Shown piece after piece: positions 36,926-45,822 of a DNA stretch of 64,000 nt (the first letter of the stretch is position 1; the number at the start of each line of letters is the position of its first letter). The notes beneath the pieces are model-generated. The model had not been told where the DNA came from and ran no database searches. It saw nothing but the letters and a program-made list of their open reading frames with translations. The position numbers and the translations under genes are program-made. The DNA comes from Azospirillum brasilense (GTDB lineage Bacteria > Pseudomonadota > Alphaproteobacteria > Azospirillales > Azospirillaceae): NCBI RefSeq assembly GCF_022023855.1, contig NZ_CP059451.1, forward strand, positions 62,001 through 126,000, written 5' to 3'.

Positions 36926-37169
36926 AAAGCTGGCGGCACAATTCAGTGGAGAAAGCGGGTCGATCCCAGGATAGCATCTGTCCTCTGCTCGGAGCCTCTG
37001 CATGATGCCAACCTCCCTTGACGATCCGTCCGCCCTGGTTCGGGGCCGTTGCCCCCGCCGGGCCTTCGTCGCCGTTCGCGGCCGCGACGCCGTCCCCTCC
37101 GGCAGCCGGACCGCCGCGTTCGCGCCGCAAGCCCTGCCGCATTTCCACGGTCCCTGATCCAGCGATACC

Positions 37170-40100
37170 ATGCCTCCCTCCCCCCCCGCCGGCGTGATCG
37201 TCAACCCCATCGCCGATGTAATCCGGTTCCAAAGCGCCGGCCACCCCGATGCGGCGGAGGCGCTGCTGCGCAATATGCTGTCCATCGACGGTTCCAACGA
37301 GGAGGCGTGGCTCCGGCTCGGTGGCATCGCGCTCGGGGACGGACGGAACCGTCTCGCCGCACGTTGCTTTGCCCGCGTCATGCTGTTCGCGCCGGACCGC
37401 GCACAGGCCATGCACAATCTCGCCGAAGCCCTGCGCATGACCGGGCGGAAGGCGCAGGCGACCATTGCCTTCACGCGGGCGCTGCGGCTGCGCCCGGCCT
37501 ATCCCAAGGCGTTGGCCGCCTTCGGGCTGATGATGAAGGACACGGGGAACGGGCGCGCGGCACGGCATCTGGCCGCACGCGCCCTGATCCTCGACCCGGC
37601 CTTCGCCGCCGGATGGCGCAATCTGGCCACGATGCTCCAGCCGATGAACCAGCCGGACACGGTGGCTCGCCTGCTCCGCCGGGCGGTGCTGTCCACTCCG
37701 GACAGCCCCAGCCTCCGGGCCGCTTACGGCGTCGCCCTGTGCGAGGTGAAGGAAACCCGCCGCGCCCTGGACGCGCTGCGCCAAGCCGTCGCGCTGGCCC
37801 CGGGCCTTGCCCAGACGATGAACCATCTGGCCTTCGGCCTGATGCACGACGGCAATCTGGAAGGGGCCTTGCGGACCACGGGGCGCGGCCGCCGCATCAA
37901 CCCCATGGCGGCGGAAGCGGACGCCCAGGATTCCCTGACCTGGATGATGAAGGGAGAATTCGCGCGCGGCGCCGCCGCCATCCGGCGCGCCCTGATCCTC
38001 GACCCGGGCAGCTCCGGCATCCTGGTCAACCTCGCCCTGCTCCTGCACGCCAGGAACGAGGGCAAGGAGAGCATCCGCTGGAACAAGCGTGCCCTGCGCC
38101 TGGACCCGGACAGCACCGTGGCCCGTTTCAACCTGTCGATGACCTTGTTGCAGCGCGGCGATTTCGCCCGCGGCTGGGCGCTGTACGAGGCGCGCTGGTC
38201 GATGTGGGGCGCCGGCTACCCGCGCCATGCTCCGGCCTGGGACGGTGGCCCTCTGAACGGGCGGAGCATCCTGCTGACCGCCGAGCAGGGGCATGGCGAC
38301 ACCCTGCATTTCGCCCGCTACGCCACCCTGCTGGCGGAGCGCGGCGGGCGTGTGTTCCTGCACGTGCAGCCTTTGCTGAAGCGGTTGCTCGCCAACACCC
38401 CCGGCGTCACGGCGGTTCACGGAATGGATGAGGAGCCGCCGGCCTGCGATCTGTGCGCGCCGCTGCTCAGCCTTCCCCGGCTGGTCGGGACCCGGCTGGA
38501 CAGCATTCCCGACGCCATGCCCTATCTGCGCGCCAGCGAGGGCGACCGTCCGTCCTGGCGGGAACGTCTGGCCGGGGAGCGGCGGCTGAAGGTCGGCCTC
38601 GTCTGGGCGGGCGAGCCGCGCAAGGGGGATCTCAAGGCCAACTCCGTCGACCGTCGGCGCAGCCTGACGCTGGACGCTCTCGCGCCCCTGGCCGCCATTC
38701 CGAACATCGCCTTCTACAGCCTGCAGATCGGGGAGGCGGGCGCCCAGGCCAAGGCGCCGCCCCCGGGGATGGAGGTCATCGACTGGACCGGCCACATCCG
38801 CGACTTCGCCGACACCGCGGCCTTCATCGACGAGCTGGACCTCGTGGTGACGGTCGACACCTCGGTCTGCCATCTGGCGGGCGGGCTGGGCAAACCGGTC
38901 TGGGTGCTGTCGCGATTCGACGCCTGCTGGCGCTGGCTGGGCCACCGGGAGGACAGCCCCTGGTACCCGACCATGCGTCTCTTCTACCAGGAGGAACCGG
39001 GAGCCTGGGACGCCCCGATCGCGCGGCTGGCCACCGCGCTGGCCAAGCTGGTCTCCGGCGGCGATGGTCCCGGACCGGCCGCCCGGCGGACGACGGACCG
39101 GGCGCCCGATCCGGCGGGGGCGTTTCGGGGCGATCCCCTCGGGGCGGGTTTGCAGGCGGCGGTCGCCGCCCACCGCTCCGGACGCCTGACGGAAGCCGCA
39201 GCCGGCTACCGCCGGGCGTTGACCGCCGACCCGGCGAGGGGGGACGCGCTGCATCTCCTCGGGTTGACGAATCTGGTCGGTGGGGACCAGGCCGCGGCGG
39301 AGCGCTGGATCGACCGTGGCGTGTCCGTCGAGCCGGGTCGCGCCACGTTCCGCAACTCGTTGGGCGAGTGCCGCCGCTCCGCCGACCGTCTGGAGGCCGC
39401 CGTCCTGTGCTTCCGGCAGGCCGTGGCGCTCGACCCCGCCTATGCCGAGCCGTGGGTCAACCTCGCCAAGCTGTCGGTGGCCGCCGGCCGGCCGGGCGAT
39501 GGTGACCGACAGGCCCGGCGCGCGGTGCACCTGTCGCCCCTGTTGCCGGATGCTTGGCGCACGCTTGGCCATGCGGCGCTGGAGCGGGGTGAAGCCGGCC
39601 TGGCCGAGCGGGCTGGACGCCGGGGGCTGGCGCTTCTCCCCACCGACGGGGAGGCGCTGGGCCACGCCGCGCGATTGGCCGGGCAGCGCGGCGACCGGGA
39701 ACTGGCCGAACGGCTGCTCGGGCGCGTCCTCCGTCTCGACCCGGAAGCGGCTCACGCGTGGCGCGAGCGGGCCGATCTGACGCTGAAGAGCGGCGCGCAC
39801 GCCAAAGCCCTGCCAATGCTGCAACGGGCGCTCGCGCTTGCACCCGATTTTCCGGAGGCGCTCAACAACCTCGGCGGTGCACTGCTCGGCCTGCGGCGCC
39901 AGGAGGAGGCGGGACGCCACTACCGCCGGGCCATCCAGCTCCGTCCGGGCTATCCCGACCCCTGGAACAACGCCGGCAGCGCCTTGCAGGAGCGGGGTGA
40001 CACGGCCCTGGCACTGGACCATTACCGGCGTGCGGTGGCGCTATCCCCGGCGCATCCTGTGGCCTATGCCAACATGGGCGAAACCATCCGCTCCTCGGCG

Positions 40101-41240
40101 GCCGGGATGCCGGATTTCCGGGTGGCGGAGGCGCTGTGCCGTCGCGCCCTGACCTTGGTGCCGGGCCATGGCGCCGCCCTGAACGCACTCTCGGTGCTGT
40201 GCCTGGACCTGCGGCGCCTGGAGGAGGCGGAGGCCGGGTTCCGCACGCTCATCGAGCGGAACCCGGAGAGCGCCCAGGCCGGTTTCAACCTGTCCTTGGT
40301 CTTGCTGACCAGCGGCCGGTTGCGGGAAGGGTGGGAGCATTACGAGGAGCGCTGGCGGATCGGCGAGATCCCCGTTCCCAAGGCGCCGGGCCGGCTGTGG
40401 ATGGGCGAGCCTCTGGAGGGCCGGAGCATCCTGCTGCACGCCGAACAGGGCCATGGCGACACGCTGCAATTCGTGCGCTACGCCCCGCTGGTGGCGGAGC
40501 GGGGCGGCCGGGTCCATCTGGCCGTCCACAGTGGTCTGCGGCGCCTGATGGAGCGCATTCCCGGACTGGAGGGCGTGTACGACCTGTACGGCAGGCTGCC
40601 GGCGACGGACTTCCATTGCCCGCTGCTCAGCCTGCCGCGGGCCTTTGGAACGGAACTCGGCAGCATCCCCGCGGCGGTCCCCTACCTGTCCGTCGATCCG
40701 GCGGAGGTGGAGCGGTGGCGGGGGCGCCTGCCCGCGGACGGGCGGCTCAAGGTCGGCCTCGTCTGGTCCGGCGACCCGCGCCCGCACAGCCCCAAGGCCA
40801 ACGCGGTCGACCGGCGGCGCAGCCTGACGCTGGCCGCTCTGGCCCCGCTGGCCGCCGCCGGGGATGCGCTGTTCGTCAGCCTGCAGAAGGGAAGTCCCGC
40901 GGCCCAGGTCAAGGAGCCGCCCCTCGGCATGGCGCTGATCGACCCGATGGACGCGGTGACGGATTTCGCGGACACGGCGGCGCTGATGCGCTGCCTGGAC
41001 CTGATCGTCACCGTGGACACGTCGGTGGCGCATCTGGCGGGCGGGCTGGGCCTGCCGGTCTGGGTGCTGTCACGCCACTCCGGCTGCTGGCGTTGGCTCA
41101 CCCAGCGGACGGACAGCCCCTGGTACCCGACGCTCCGGCTGTTCCACCAGCCCAGCCCCGGCGATTGGGAGCCCGCCGTCGCCCAACTGGCGGAAGCGCT
41201 GGCGGAGCGGGTGCGCTCCCACGCGGCCCATCCGGCGTGA
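37170..41240 (+). CDS. TPR-glycosyltransferase protein with duplicated architecture (1356 aa)
   Basis: Each half consists of tetratricopeptide repeats followed by a GT9-like (ADP-heptose-transferase-like) domain. Half one has TPRs at about 15-340 and the GT-like part at about 345-640; half two TPRs at about 670-1050 and GT at about 1060-1345. The landmark AEQGHGDTL.F.RYA is at about residues 370 and 1090, and DTSV.HLAGGLG.PVWVLSR at about 562 and 1282, a spacing of exactly 720 residues. DSPWYPT.RLF.Q ends each half. Such proteins glycosylate surface proteins or glycans. It lies behind the cassette terminator, so cotranscription with the tail genes is unlikely. Confidence 0.85.
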   Translation: MPPSPPAGVIVNPIADVIRFQSAGHPDAAEALLRNMLSIDGSNEEAWLRLGGIALGDGRNRLAARCFARVMLFAPDRAQAMHNLAEALRMTGRKAQATIAFTRALRLRPAYPKALAAFGLMMKDTGNGRAARHLAARALILDPAFAAGWRNLATMLQPMNQPDTVARLLRRAVLSTPDSPSLRAAYGVALCEVKETRRALDALRQAVALAPGLAQTMNHLAFGLMHDGNLEGALRTTGRGRRINPMAAEADAQDSLTWMMKGEFARGAAAIRRALILDPGSSGILVNLALLLHARNEGKESIRWNKRALRLDPDSTVARFNLSMTLLQRGDFARGWALYEARWSMWGAGYPRHAPAWDGGPLNGRSILLTAEQGHGDTLHFARYATLLAERGGRVFLHVQPLLKRLLANTPGVTAVHGMDEEPPACDLCAPLLSLPRLVGTRLDSIPDAMPYLRASEGDRPSWRERLAGERRLKVGLVWAGEPRKGDLKANSVDRRRSLTLDALAPLAAIPNIAFYSLQIGEAGAQAKAPPPGMEVIDWTGHIRDFADTAAFIDELDLVVTVDTSVCHLAGGLGKPVWVLSRFDACWRWLGHREDSPWYPTMRLFYQEEPGAWDAPIARLATALAKLVSGGDGPGPAARRTTDRAPDPAGAFRGDPLGAGLQAAVAAHRSGRLTEAAAGYRRALTADPARGDALHLLGLTNLVGGDQAAAERWIDRGVSVEPGRATFRNSLGECRRSADRLEAAVLCFRQAVALDPAYAEPWVNLAKLSVAAGRPGDGDRQARRAVHLSPLLPDAWRTLGHAALERGEAGLAERAGRRGLALLPTDGEALGHAARLAGQRGDRELAERLLGRVLRLDPEAAHAWRERADLTLKSGAHAKALPMLQRALALAPDFPEALNNLGGALLGLRRQEEAGRHYRRAIQLRPGYPDPWNNAGSALQERGDTALALDHYRRAVALSPAHPVAYANMGETIRSSAAGMPDFRVAEALCRRALTLVPGHGAALNALSVLCLDLRRLEEAEAGFRTLIERNPESAQAGFNLSLVLLTSGRLREGWEHYEERWRIGEIPVPKAPGRLWMGEPLEGRSILLHAEQGHGDTLQFVRYAPLVAERGGRVHLAVHSGLRRLMERIPGLEGVYDLYGRLPATDFHCPLLSLPRAFGTELGSIPAAVPYLSVDPAEVERWRGRLPADGRLKVGLVWSGDPRPHSPKANAVDRRRSLTLAALAPLAAAGDALFVSLQKGSPAAQVKEPPLGMALIDPMDAVTDFADTAALMRCLDLIVTVDTSVAHLAGGLGLPVWVLSRHSGCWRWLTQRTDSPWYPTLRLFHQPSPGDWEPAVAQLAEALAERVRSHAAHPA

Positions 41241-41267
41241 CCGGGGAGGGCCGTCGCGCGATCCGGT

Positions 41268-42038
41268 TCAGCGGAACCGTCCGCCGCCGTCCATGTCCAC
41301 CACCGAGCCCGACAGGTAGGCGACGCGCGGCGAGCTGAGGAGCGTGACGAGGGAGGCGATCTCCGACGGCTCGGCGAGGCGTCCGAAGGGAAGATCGCCC
41401 AGGGCTTCGGCCCAGCGTTCCTCGTCGTCGAAGCGCGTCTTGGCGCGCTTGCGGTAGACCGCCGCGACCCGGTCGGTGCGCGTCGCCGAAGGATTCACCC
41501 CGAAGACGCGGACGTTCCAGTCGGTGCTGCGGGCGCCCACCGCCTGGGTGAAGGCGATCAGGGCGGCGTTGCCCGCCGATCCGCAGGCGTAGTCCCAGCG
41601 CGGCGTCATGCCCATCATGCCGATGACGTTGACGATGGTCCCGCCGCCGCGCTGGCGCATCGCCTCGACGAAGAGCTTCGTCATGTGGATGTAGCCGAAG
41701 ACTTTCAGCTGCCACGCCGCTTCCCATTCGGCCATGCCGAGGTCGAGGACGCTGCCGCCGGGGATCGCCCCGGCGTTGTTGACCAGCACGTCGATGCCGG
41801 GAAGCGCCGCGGCGAGGCGTTCGCGGGCCGCCCCGTCGGCAAGGTCGGCGGCCATCGTCTCGACCGCCACGCCGTGACGCGCGCGGATGCCCGCCGCCGC
41901 CGTCTCCAGCGCTGCCGCGTCGCGGGCGACCAGGACGGGCAGGGCGCCCTCGGCGGCGAAGGCCTCGGCGCAGGCGAGCCCGATCCCCTTGGAGCCCCCG
42001 GTGACGAGGACCCGTTTGCCGGACAGGTTCAAATCCAT
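41268..42038 (-). CDS. SDR-family protein lacking the usual catalytic Ser and Lys
   Basis: A 256-residue Rossmann protein with TGGSKGIG (13-20) and NNAG (87-90), so it should bind NAD(P). Tyr150 is present, but the Lys four residues later is Ser154 (YACGS) and the upstream catalytic Ser is replaced (VNVIGMMG). The rest, including the C-terminal SGSVVDMDGG, is normal. Either it uses different chemistry or it is a non-catalytic binding protein. It is the last gene of the minus-strand catabolic operon, three bases from the preceding gene. Confidence 0.82.
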   Translation of the reverse strand: MDLNLSGKRVLVTGGSKGIGLACAEAFAAEGALPVLVARDAAALETAAAGIRARHGVAVETMAADLADGAARERLAAALPGIDVLVNNAGAIPGGSVLDLGMAEWEAAWQLKVFGYIHMTKLFVEAMRQRGGGTIVNVIGMMGMTPRWDYACGSAGNAALIAFTQAVGARSTDWNVRVFGVNPSATRTDRVAAVYRKRAKTRFDDEERWAEALGDLPFGRLAEPSEIASLVTLLSSPRVAYLSGSVVDMDGGGRFR

Positions 42039-42041
42039 CGC

Positions 42042-42932
42042 TCAGCCCCCCGCTTGTTCCGCTGCCGGCTCGGCCGCCGCGTACCAGTCGGCGATCTGCG
42101 GGCCGGTGGCGAAGGCGACGTGCGGCGAGGCCTGCAACAGGTCCAGCATGGCTTCCAGCTCGTGCAGCCGGTGCGGCACCGCGATCAGATGCGGGTGCAG
42201 GCCGATGGCCAGAACGCGCGGGTTCTCCGCGCATTCCCGCTCGAACAGCCGCAGCGTGTGGCCGAGCCGGCTCAGCATCTCGCCCGTCGCGTGCTTCTCG
42301 ATGGCGTAGACGATGGAGTCGTTGATTTCCAGGTTGTAGGGCATGGCGAGCAGCGGGCCGTGCGCGGTGCGCATCCAGCTCGGCAGGTCGTCCACCACCC
42401 AGTCGAACACATGGTCGACGCCCTGGCGGCGCAGCAGGTCGGGCGTCTGCACCGTCTCGCGCAGGCCGGGGCTCAGCCAGCCGCGCGGGCGCTTGCCGGT
42501 GAAGCGCTGGATGCGGTCCAGCGCCGCCTCGATCAGCGCCTCCTCGCCGTCGCCGGCGTGGTTGATCGCCTTCTGGTGCATGCCGTGGCCGATGAACTCC
42601 CAGCCGGCGGCGAGCATGGCCTCGGCGGCCTGCGGGTAGGCGTCGATGACGCCGGCGTTGAGGCTGGTCGAGGCCGGCACGCCGCGGTCGCGAAACAGCT
42701 TCAAAATGCGCGGCAGGCCGCTGCGCATGCCGTAATCGGCCCAGCTGAAGTTCGGCACGTCCGGCACCGTCTCCCGCCCGTGGGGCGGGGTGATGATGGT
42801 GCGCGGCATCGCCTCGTCGAAGCGCCAGTTCTCCACGTTGACGACCAGATGGGCGATGATCCGCCGCCCCTGGAAGTCCGGCAGCGACGGCCGCGCGTCG
42901 GACAGGCGGTAGCTGATCCGGGGGTTGGTCAT
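42042..42932 (-). CDS. Polysaccharide deacetylase-family hydrolase (PuuE allantoinase / cyclic imidase-like)
   Basis: A 296-residue NodB-fold hydrolase. It has HLVVNVENW at the start, the long PxxP loop and SWADYGMRSGLPRI typical of the PuuE group, GHGMHQKAINH and LHPHLIAVPHR. This subgroup opens cyclic amides (allantoin, cyclic imides) rather than deacetylating sugars. No signal peptide, so cytoplasmic. Its ATG overlaps the ABC ATPase stop (ATGA, 42929-42932). With an amidase in the same operon, a ring-opening followed by half-amide hydrolysis is plausible (inference). Confidence 0.8.
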   Translation of the reverse strand: MTNPRISYRLSDARPSLPDFQGRRIIAHLVVNVENWRFDEAMPRTIITPPHGRETVPDVPNFSWADYGMRSGLPRILKLFRDRGVPASTSLNAGVIDAYPQAAEAMLAAGWEFIGHGMHQKAINHAGDGEEALIEAALDRIQRFTGKRPRGWLSPGLRETVQTPDLLRRQGVDHVFDWVVDDLPSWMRTAHGPLLAMPYNLEINDSIVYAIEKHATGEMLSRLGHTLRLFERECAENPRVLAIGLHPHLIAVPHRLHELEAMLDLLQASPHVAFATGPQIADWYAAAEPAAEQAGG

Positions 42933-43696
42933 GCGTGTTCCTTCTGCGCTTCGCGCATCTCGGCCATGATGGCGGCCTTGTGCCGGATGAAGGCCGGGTC
43001 GGTCAACTGGTCCACCGAGCGGGGCCGCGGCAGGTCCACCGTGATCTCGCGGGTGATCCGCCCCGGCCGGGCCGACATGATGCAGATCCGGTCGGCGAGC
43101 AGGATCGCCTCGTCGATGTCGTGCGTGACGAACAGCACCGTGGTGCCGAGCGACTGCCAGACGTCGAGCAGCAACTGCTGCATGCTCATGCGCGTCTGGG
43201 CGTCGAGCGCGCCGAACGGCTCGTCCATCAGAAGCGCCTTCGGGTCCATGACCAGGGCGCGGGCGATGCCGACGCGCTGGCGCATGCCGCCGGAGAGCTG
43301 CGAGGGCAGGGAGTCGGCGAAGCGTTCCAGCCCGACGATGCGGAGCAGTTCGCGGATCTTCGGCTCGTACTCGGCGCGCGGCCGCTTCTGGACGCTCGGC
43401 CCGAAGGCGATGTTCTGCTCCACCGTCAACCAGGGCAGCAGGGCCGCCTCCTGGAAGACGACAGCGCGCTCCGGGCCGGGGCTGTCGACCGTGCCGCCGT
43501 TGAAGGTCAGCGCGCCGGAGGTCATGTCCTCGAAGCCGGCGATGAGGTTGAGCAGGGTGGACTTGCCGCAGCCCGAGGGGCCGAGCAGGGCCACGAACTC
43601 GCCCTCGCCGATGTCGAGATTGACGCGGTCGAGCGCGACGACCGGCTCCTTGCCGGGGTAGGTCTTCACGACCTCGCGGAAACGAATGGTGCCCAT
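42929..43696 (-). CDS. ABC transporter ATP-binding protein (SsuB/TauB type)
   Basis: A 255-residue ATPase with Walker A GPSGCGKST, Q-loop VVFQEAALLPWLTV, signature LSGGMRQR, Walker B ALLMDEPFGALD and switch LFVTHDIDEA. It energises the importer formed with the permease at 43824 and the binding protein at 44785. The start has GGACGGAG upstream. The 127-base gap before it contains four hairpins. Confidence 0.95.
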   Translation of the reverse strand: MGTIRFREVVKTYPGKEPVVALDRVNLDIGEGEFVALLGPSGCGKSTLLNLIAGFEDMTSGALTFNGGTVDSPGPERAVVFQEAALLPWLTVEQNIAFGPSVQKRPRAEYEPKIRELLRIVGLERFADSLPSQLSGGMRQRVGIARALVMDPKALLMDEPFGALDAQTRMSMQQLLLDVWQSLGTTVLFVTHDIDEAILLADRICIMSARPGRITREITVDLPRPRSVDQLTDPAFIRHKAAIMAEMREAQKEHA

Positions 43697-43713
43697 GTGT
43701 GTCTCCGTCCTTT

Positions 43714-43825
43714 AAAGCGGATCGTGATCCGCTTTGGACCGCGACGGCGGTCCCGGCCGCCTGTGCGGCCGAAGCCCGCCGGCGAATGAGGCGATATAAG
43801 TGCGAGGCGAACCGGTGTTCGCCTC
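43714..43825 (-). repeat. Cluster of four perfect hairpins between permease and ATPase genes
   Basis: Within 112 bases: AAAGCGGATC/GATCCGCTTT (43714-43735), GGACCGC/GCGGTCC (43736-43753), CGGCCGC/GCGGCCG (43754-43771) and GAGGCGAAC/GTTCGCCTC (43804-43825, overlapping the permease stop). Loops are 2-4 bases. None has a U-tract. They resemble REP-like mRNA elements that tune the ratio of permease to ATPase. Confidence 0.85.
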
Positions 43826-44705
43826 AGCGCGAGGCGGATTGCAGCCGGCGCCAGCGCAGGGCCCAGTGCTCGACGGTGACGATCAGGCGGTCGCTCAGCA
43901 GGCCCATGGCCCCGATCGACAGCATGTCGGCGATGACCACGTCCATGCGGCCGACGTAATAGGCGTCCCACAGCACGTAGCCGAGCCCCGACTTGACCGC
44001 GACCATCTCGGAGACGATCACCGCCGTCCAGGCGATGCCCAGACCGATGCGCAGCCCCGTGAAGATGGCGGGCAGCGCCGCCGGCAGGACCACGCGCCGC
44101 AGCACGTCGAACCGGCTGGCCCCCATCATCTCGGCCGCCCTGATCCAGTTGCGGTCGACGTCGCGGGCGCCGTGCGTCGCGTTCACCACGATCGGGTAGA
44201 AGCCGCCGAGAGCGATCAGGAAGATTGCGCCCATGTCCTGGATGCCGAACACGGCGATGGAGAAGGGCAGCCACGCGGTGATGGGGATGGGGCGCAGAAG
44301 CTGGATCGTCGGGTCCACGGTGCCGGACACGGCCCGGCTCCAGCCGATCATGACCCCCGCCGGGATGCCGATGGCCATGGCGAGCACGAAGCCCTGGGCG
44401 ACCCGCATCGACGAGAACAGCACGTTGCTCAGCCACGTGCCGCTGTAGGGGTTGAGGCCCATGCCCTGCGGGCCGAAGGCCCAGACGACCCAGGCGTCCC
44501 ACACCCGGTCGGGCGTCGGCAGCACCCCGCCGGCCAGCGAGCCGCCCGATCCGGCGAGCTGCCACGCCGCGATCACCAGCACGGGCAGCAGCGCTGCGCG
44601 CATCGCCGCCCCGGTGCGGCCCGCCGGGAACAGGCCCCGGCTCTTTACCTTCGGAGCCGCCGGCACGGGGGCCGCGTCCAGAGCTCTTGCGGGCGCGTCA
44701 TTCAT
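43824..44705 (-). CDS. ABC transporter permease (SsuC/TauC type)
   Basis: A 293-residue inner-membrane protein with about six hydrophobic spans and the EAA-like loop WIRAAEMMGASRFDVLRRVVLP. The start at 44705 (MNDAPAR) is supported by GGAGG nine bases upstream; further upstream in-frame sequence is shadow-like. Single permease in this operon, so a homodimer is expected. Confidence 0.92.
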   Translation of the reverse strand: MNDAPARALDAAPVPAAPKVKSRGLFPAGRTGAAMRAALLPVLVIAAWQLAGSGGSLAGGVLPTPDRVWDAWVVWAFGPQGMGLNPYSGTWLSNVLFSSMRVAQGFVLAMAIGIPAGVMIGWSRAVSGTVDPTIQLLRPIPITAWLPFSIAVFGIQDMGAIFLIALGGFYPIVVNATHGARDVDRNWIRAAEMMGASRFDVLRRVVLPAALPAIFTGLRIGLGIAWTAVIVSEMVAVKSGLGYVLWDAYYVGRMDVVIADMLSIGAMGLLSDRLIVTVEHWALRWRRLQSASR

Positions 44706-44784
44706 CACTCCAGTCCTCCGCCATTCTTGTCGGCCGCCACGCTGTCGGAAGGCCGCCCGCCGAACCGGGCGGCGGCTTGCCGTG

Positions 44785-45771
44785 TCACTGAGCCTTCTCG
44801 ACGAAGGAGGCGTCCCAGTACTTCTCGATGTCGCCCGACACGTCCTTCGGGATGACGCCCAGCTCGTTGAAGGCCTTGGCCTGACGCTTGATCTGGTCGA
44901 CCGTGGTGACGGAGCCAAGCTCGATCACCTTGGAGGCCTCGGCGGCGAGCTTGGTGTCGAGGCCGGTCAGCGACGCGTAGGCCTTGGTGAACTCGTCCGG
45001 CGAGGCGGCGAGCTTCTTCTGCGCCTGCAGATAGGCCCAGACGAACCGCTCCATGGCGGGGCGCTTCTCGGCCATCGACTTGCGGTTGGCGGCCAGCATG
45101 CCGAGCTCGGCGCCGACCGACTTGGACTGGCTGTATTCGAGGTTCTTGGCGAAGAAGCCGTAGCCTTCCATCACGGGGATGGATTCGAACGGCTCCCAGG
45201 TGACGATGGCGTCGACCTCGCCGCGCTGCAGGGCCTGGTCGAAGTTGGCGCCGCCGCCCTGGATGTTCACGGCCTGGAAGCTGTTGTAGGGGATGTTCTT
45301 CTCGGTCAGGGTCGCGGCGAACTGGAACCACACCGCCGAGCCGGGGGCGATGGCGACCTTCTTGCCTTTCAGGTCGTCCCAGCTGTCGAGCTTCACGCCC
45401 TTGCGGCCGATCACGTATTTCGGGGAGCTGCCGACGCCCATGACGCCGACCATGTCGGTGGCGCCTTGGGCCAGCGAGATCGCGAGGTCGGCCGGTCCGA
45501 CCGTCGCCATGTCGAGGGAGCCGGCGAGCAGCGCGGTGCGCGCGTCGGCGTAGCGGGCGAACTCGACCGTCTTCAACTCGACACCGAGCTTCTTGAGGTC
45601 GTCGGTGATCATCACCACCGGGGCGAGATGGCCCACCTTCTGATAACCCACCGTCAGCTCGACCGGCTTCGGCAGGGGAGCGGGTTCCGCCGCGCGCGCG
45701 GCGGGTGACAATGCCAGACATCCGGCGATGACCGCGCCGATGGTGTTGAGACCCAGATGCTTCCAGTTCAT
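44785..45771 (-). CDS. NitT/TauT-type ABC substrate-binding protein
   Basis: A 328-residue periplasmic protein with a Sec signal peptide (about 1-27, cleavage after AARA). The mature part shows VGYQKVGHLAPVV, an ARTALLAGSLDMATVGPAD block and LKGKKVAIAPGS, as in SsuA/TauA-like proteins. It starts 51 bases after the enoyl-CoA hydratase stop and precedes permease and ATPase genes. Substrate unknown; the surrounding enzymes suggest an amide, cyclic imide or related acid. Confidence 0.92.
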   Translation of the reverse strand: MNWKHLGLNTIGAVIAGCLALSPAARAAEPAPLPKPVELTVGYQKVGHLAPVVMITDDLKKLGVELKTVEFARYADARTALLAGSLDMATVGPADLAISLAQGATDMVGVMGVGSSPKYVIGRKGVKLDSWDDLKGKKVAIAPGSAVWFQFAATLTEKNIPYNSFQAVNIQGGGANFDQALQRGEVDAIVTWEPFESIPVMEGYGFFAKNLEYSQSKSVGAELGMLAANRKSMAEKRPAMERFVWAYLQAQKKLAASPDEFTKAYASLTGLDTKLAAEASKVIELGSVTTVDQIKRQAKAFNELGVIPKDVSGDIEKYWDASFVEKAQ

Positions 45772-45822
45772 GACTTGTCTCCCTGTTTATGGTTCGCCGC
45801 CCCGTGGGGCCGATCCTCCGCT

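Noticed and set aside
37002..37157. 51-codon ORF between the cassette terminator and the TPR gene
   Set aside because: No ribosome binding site and Arg/Pro-rich shadow-like composition.
36924..40022. 1032-codon minus-strand frame opposite the TPR-glycosyltransferase gene
   Set aside because: Antisense shadow; the plus strand has clear TPR and transferase motifs.
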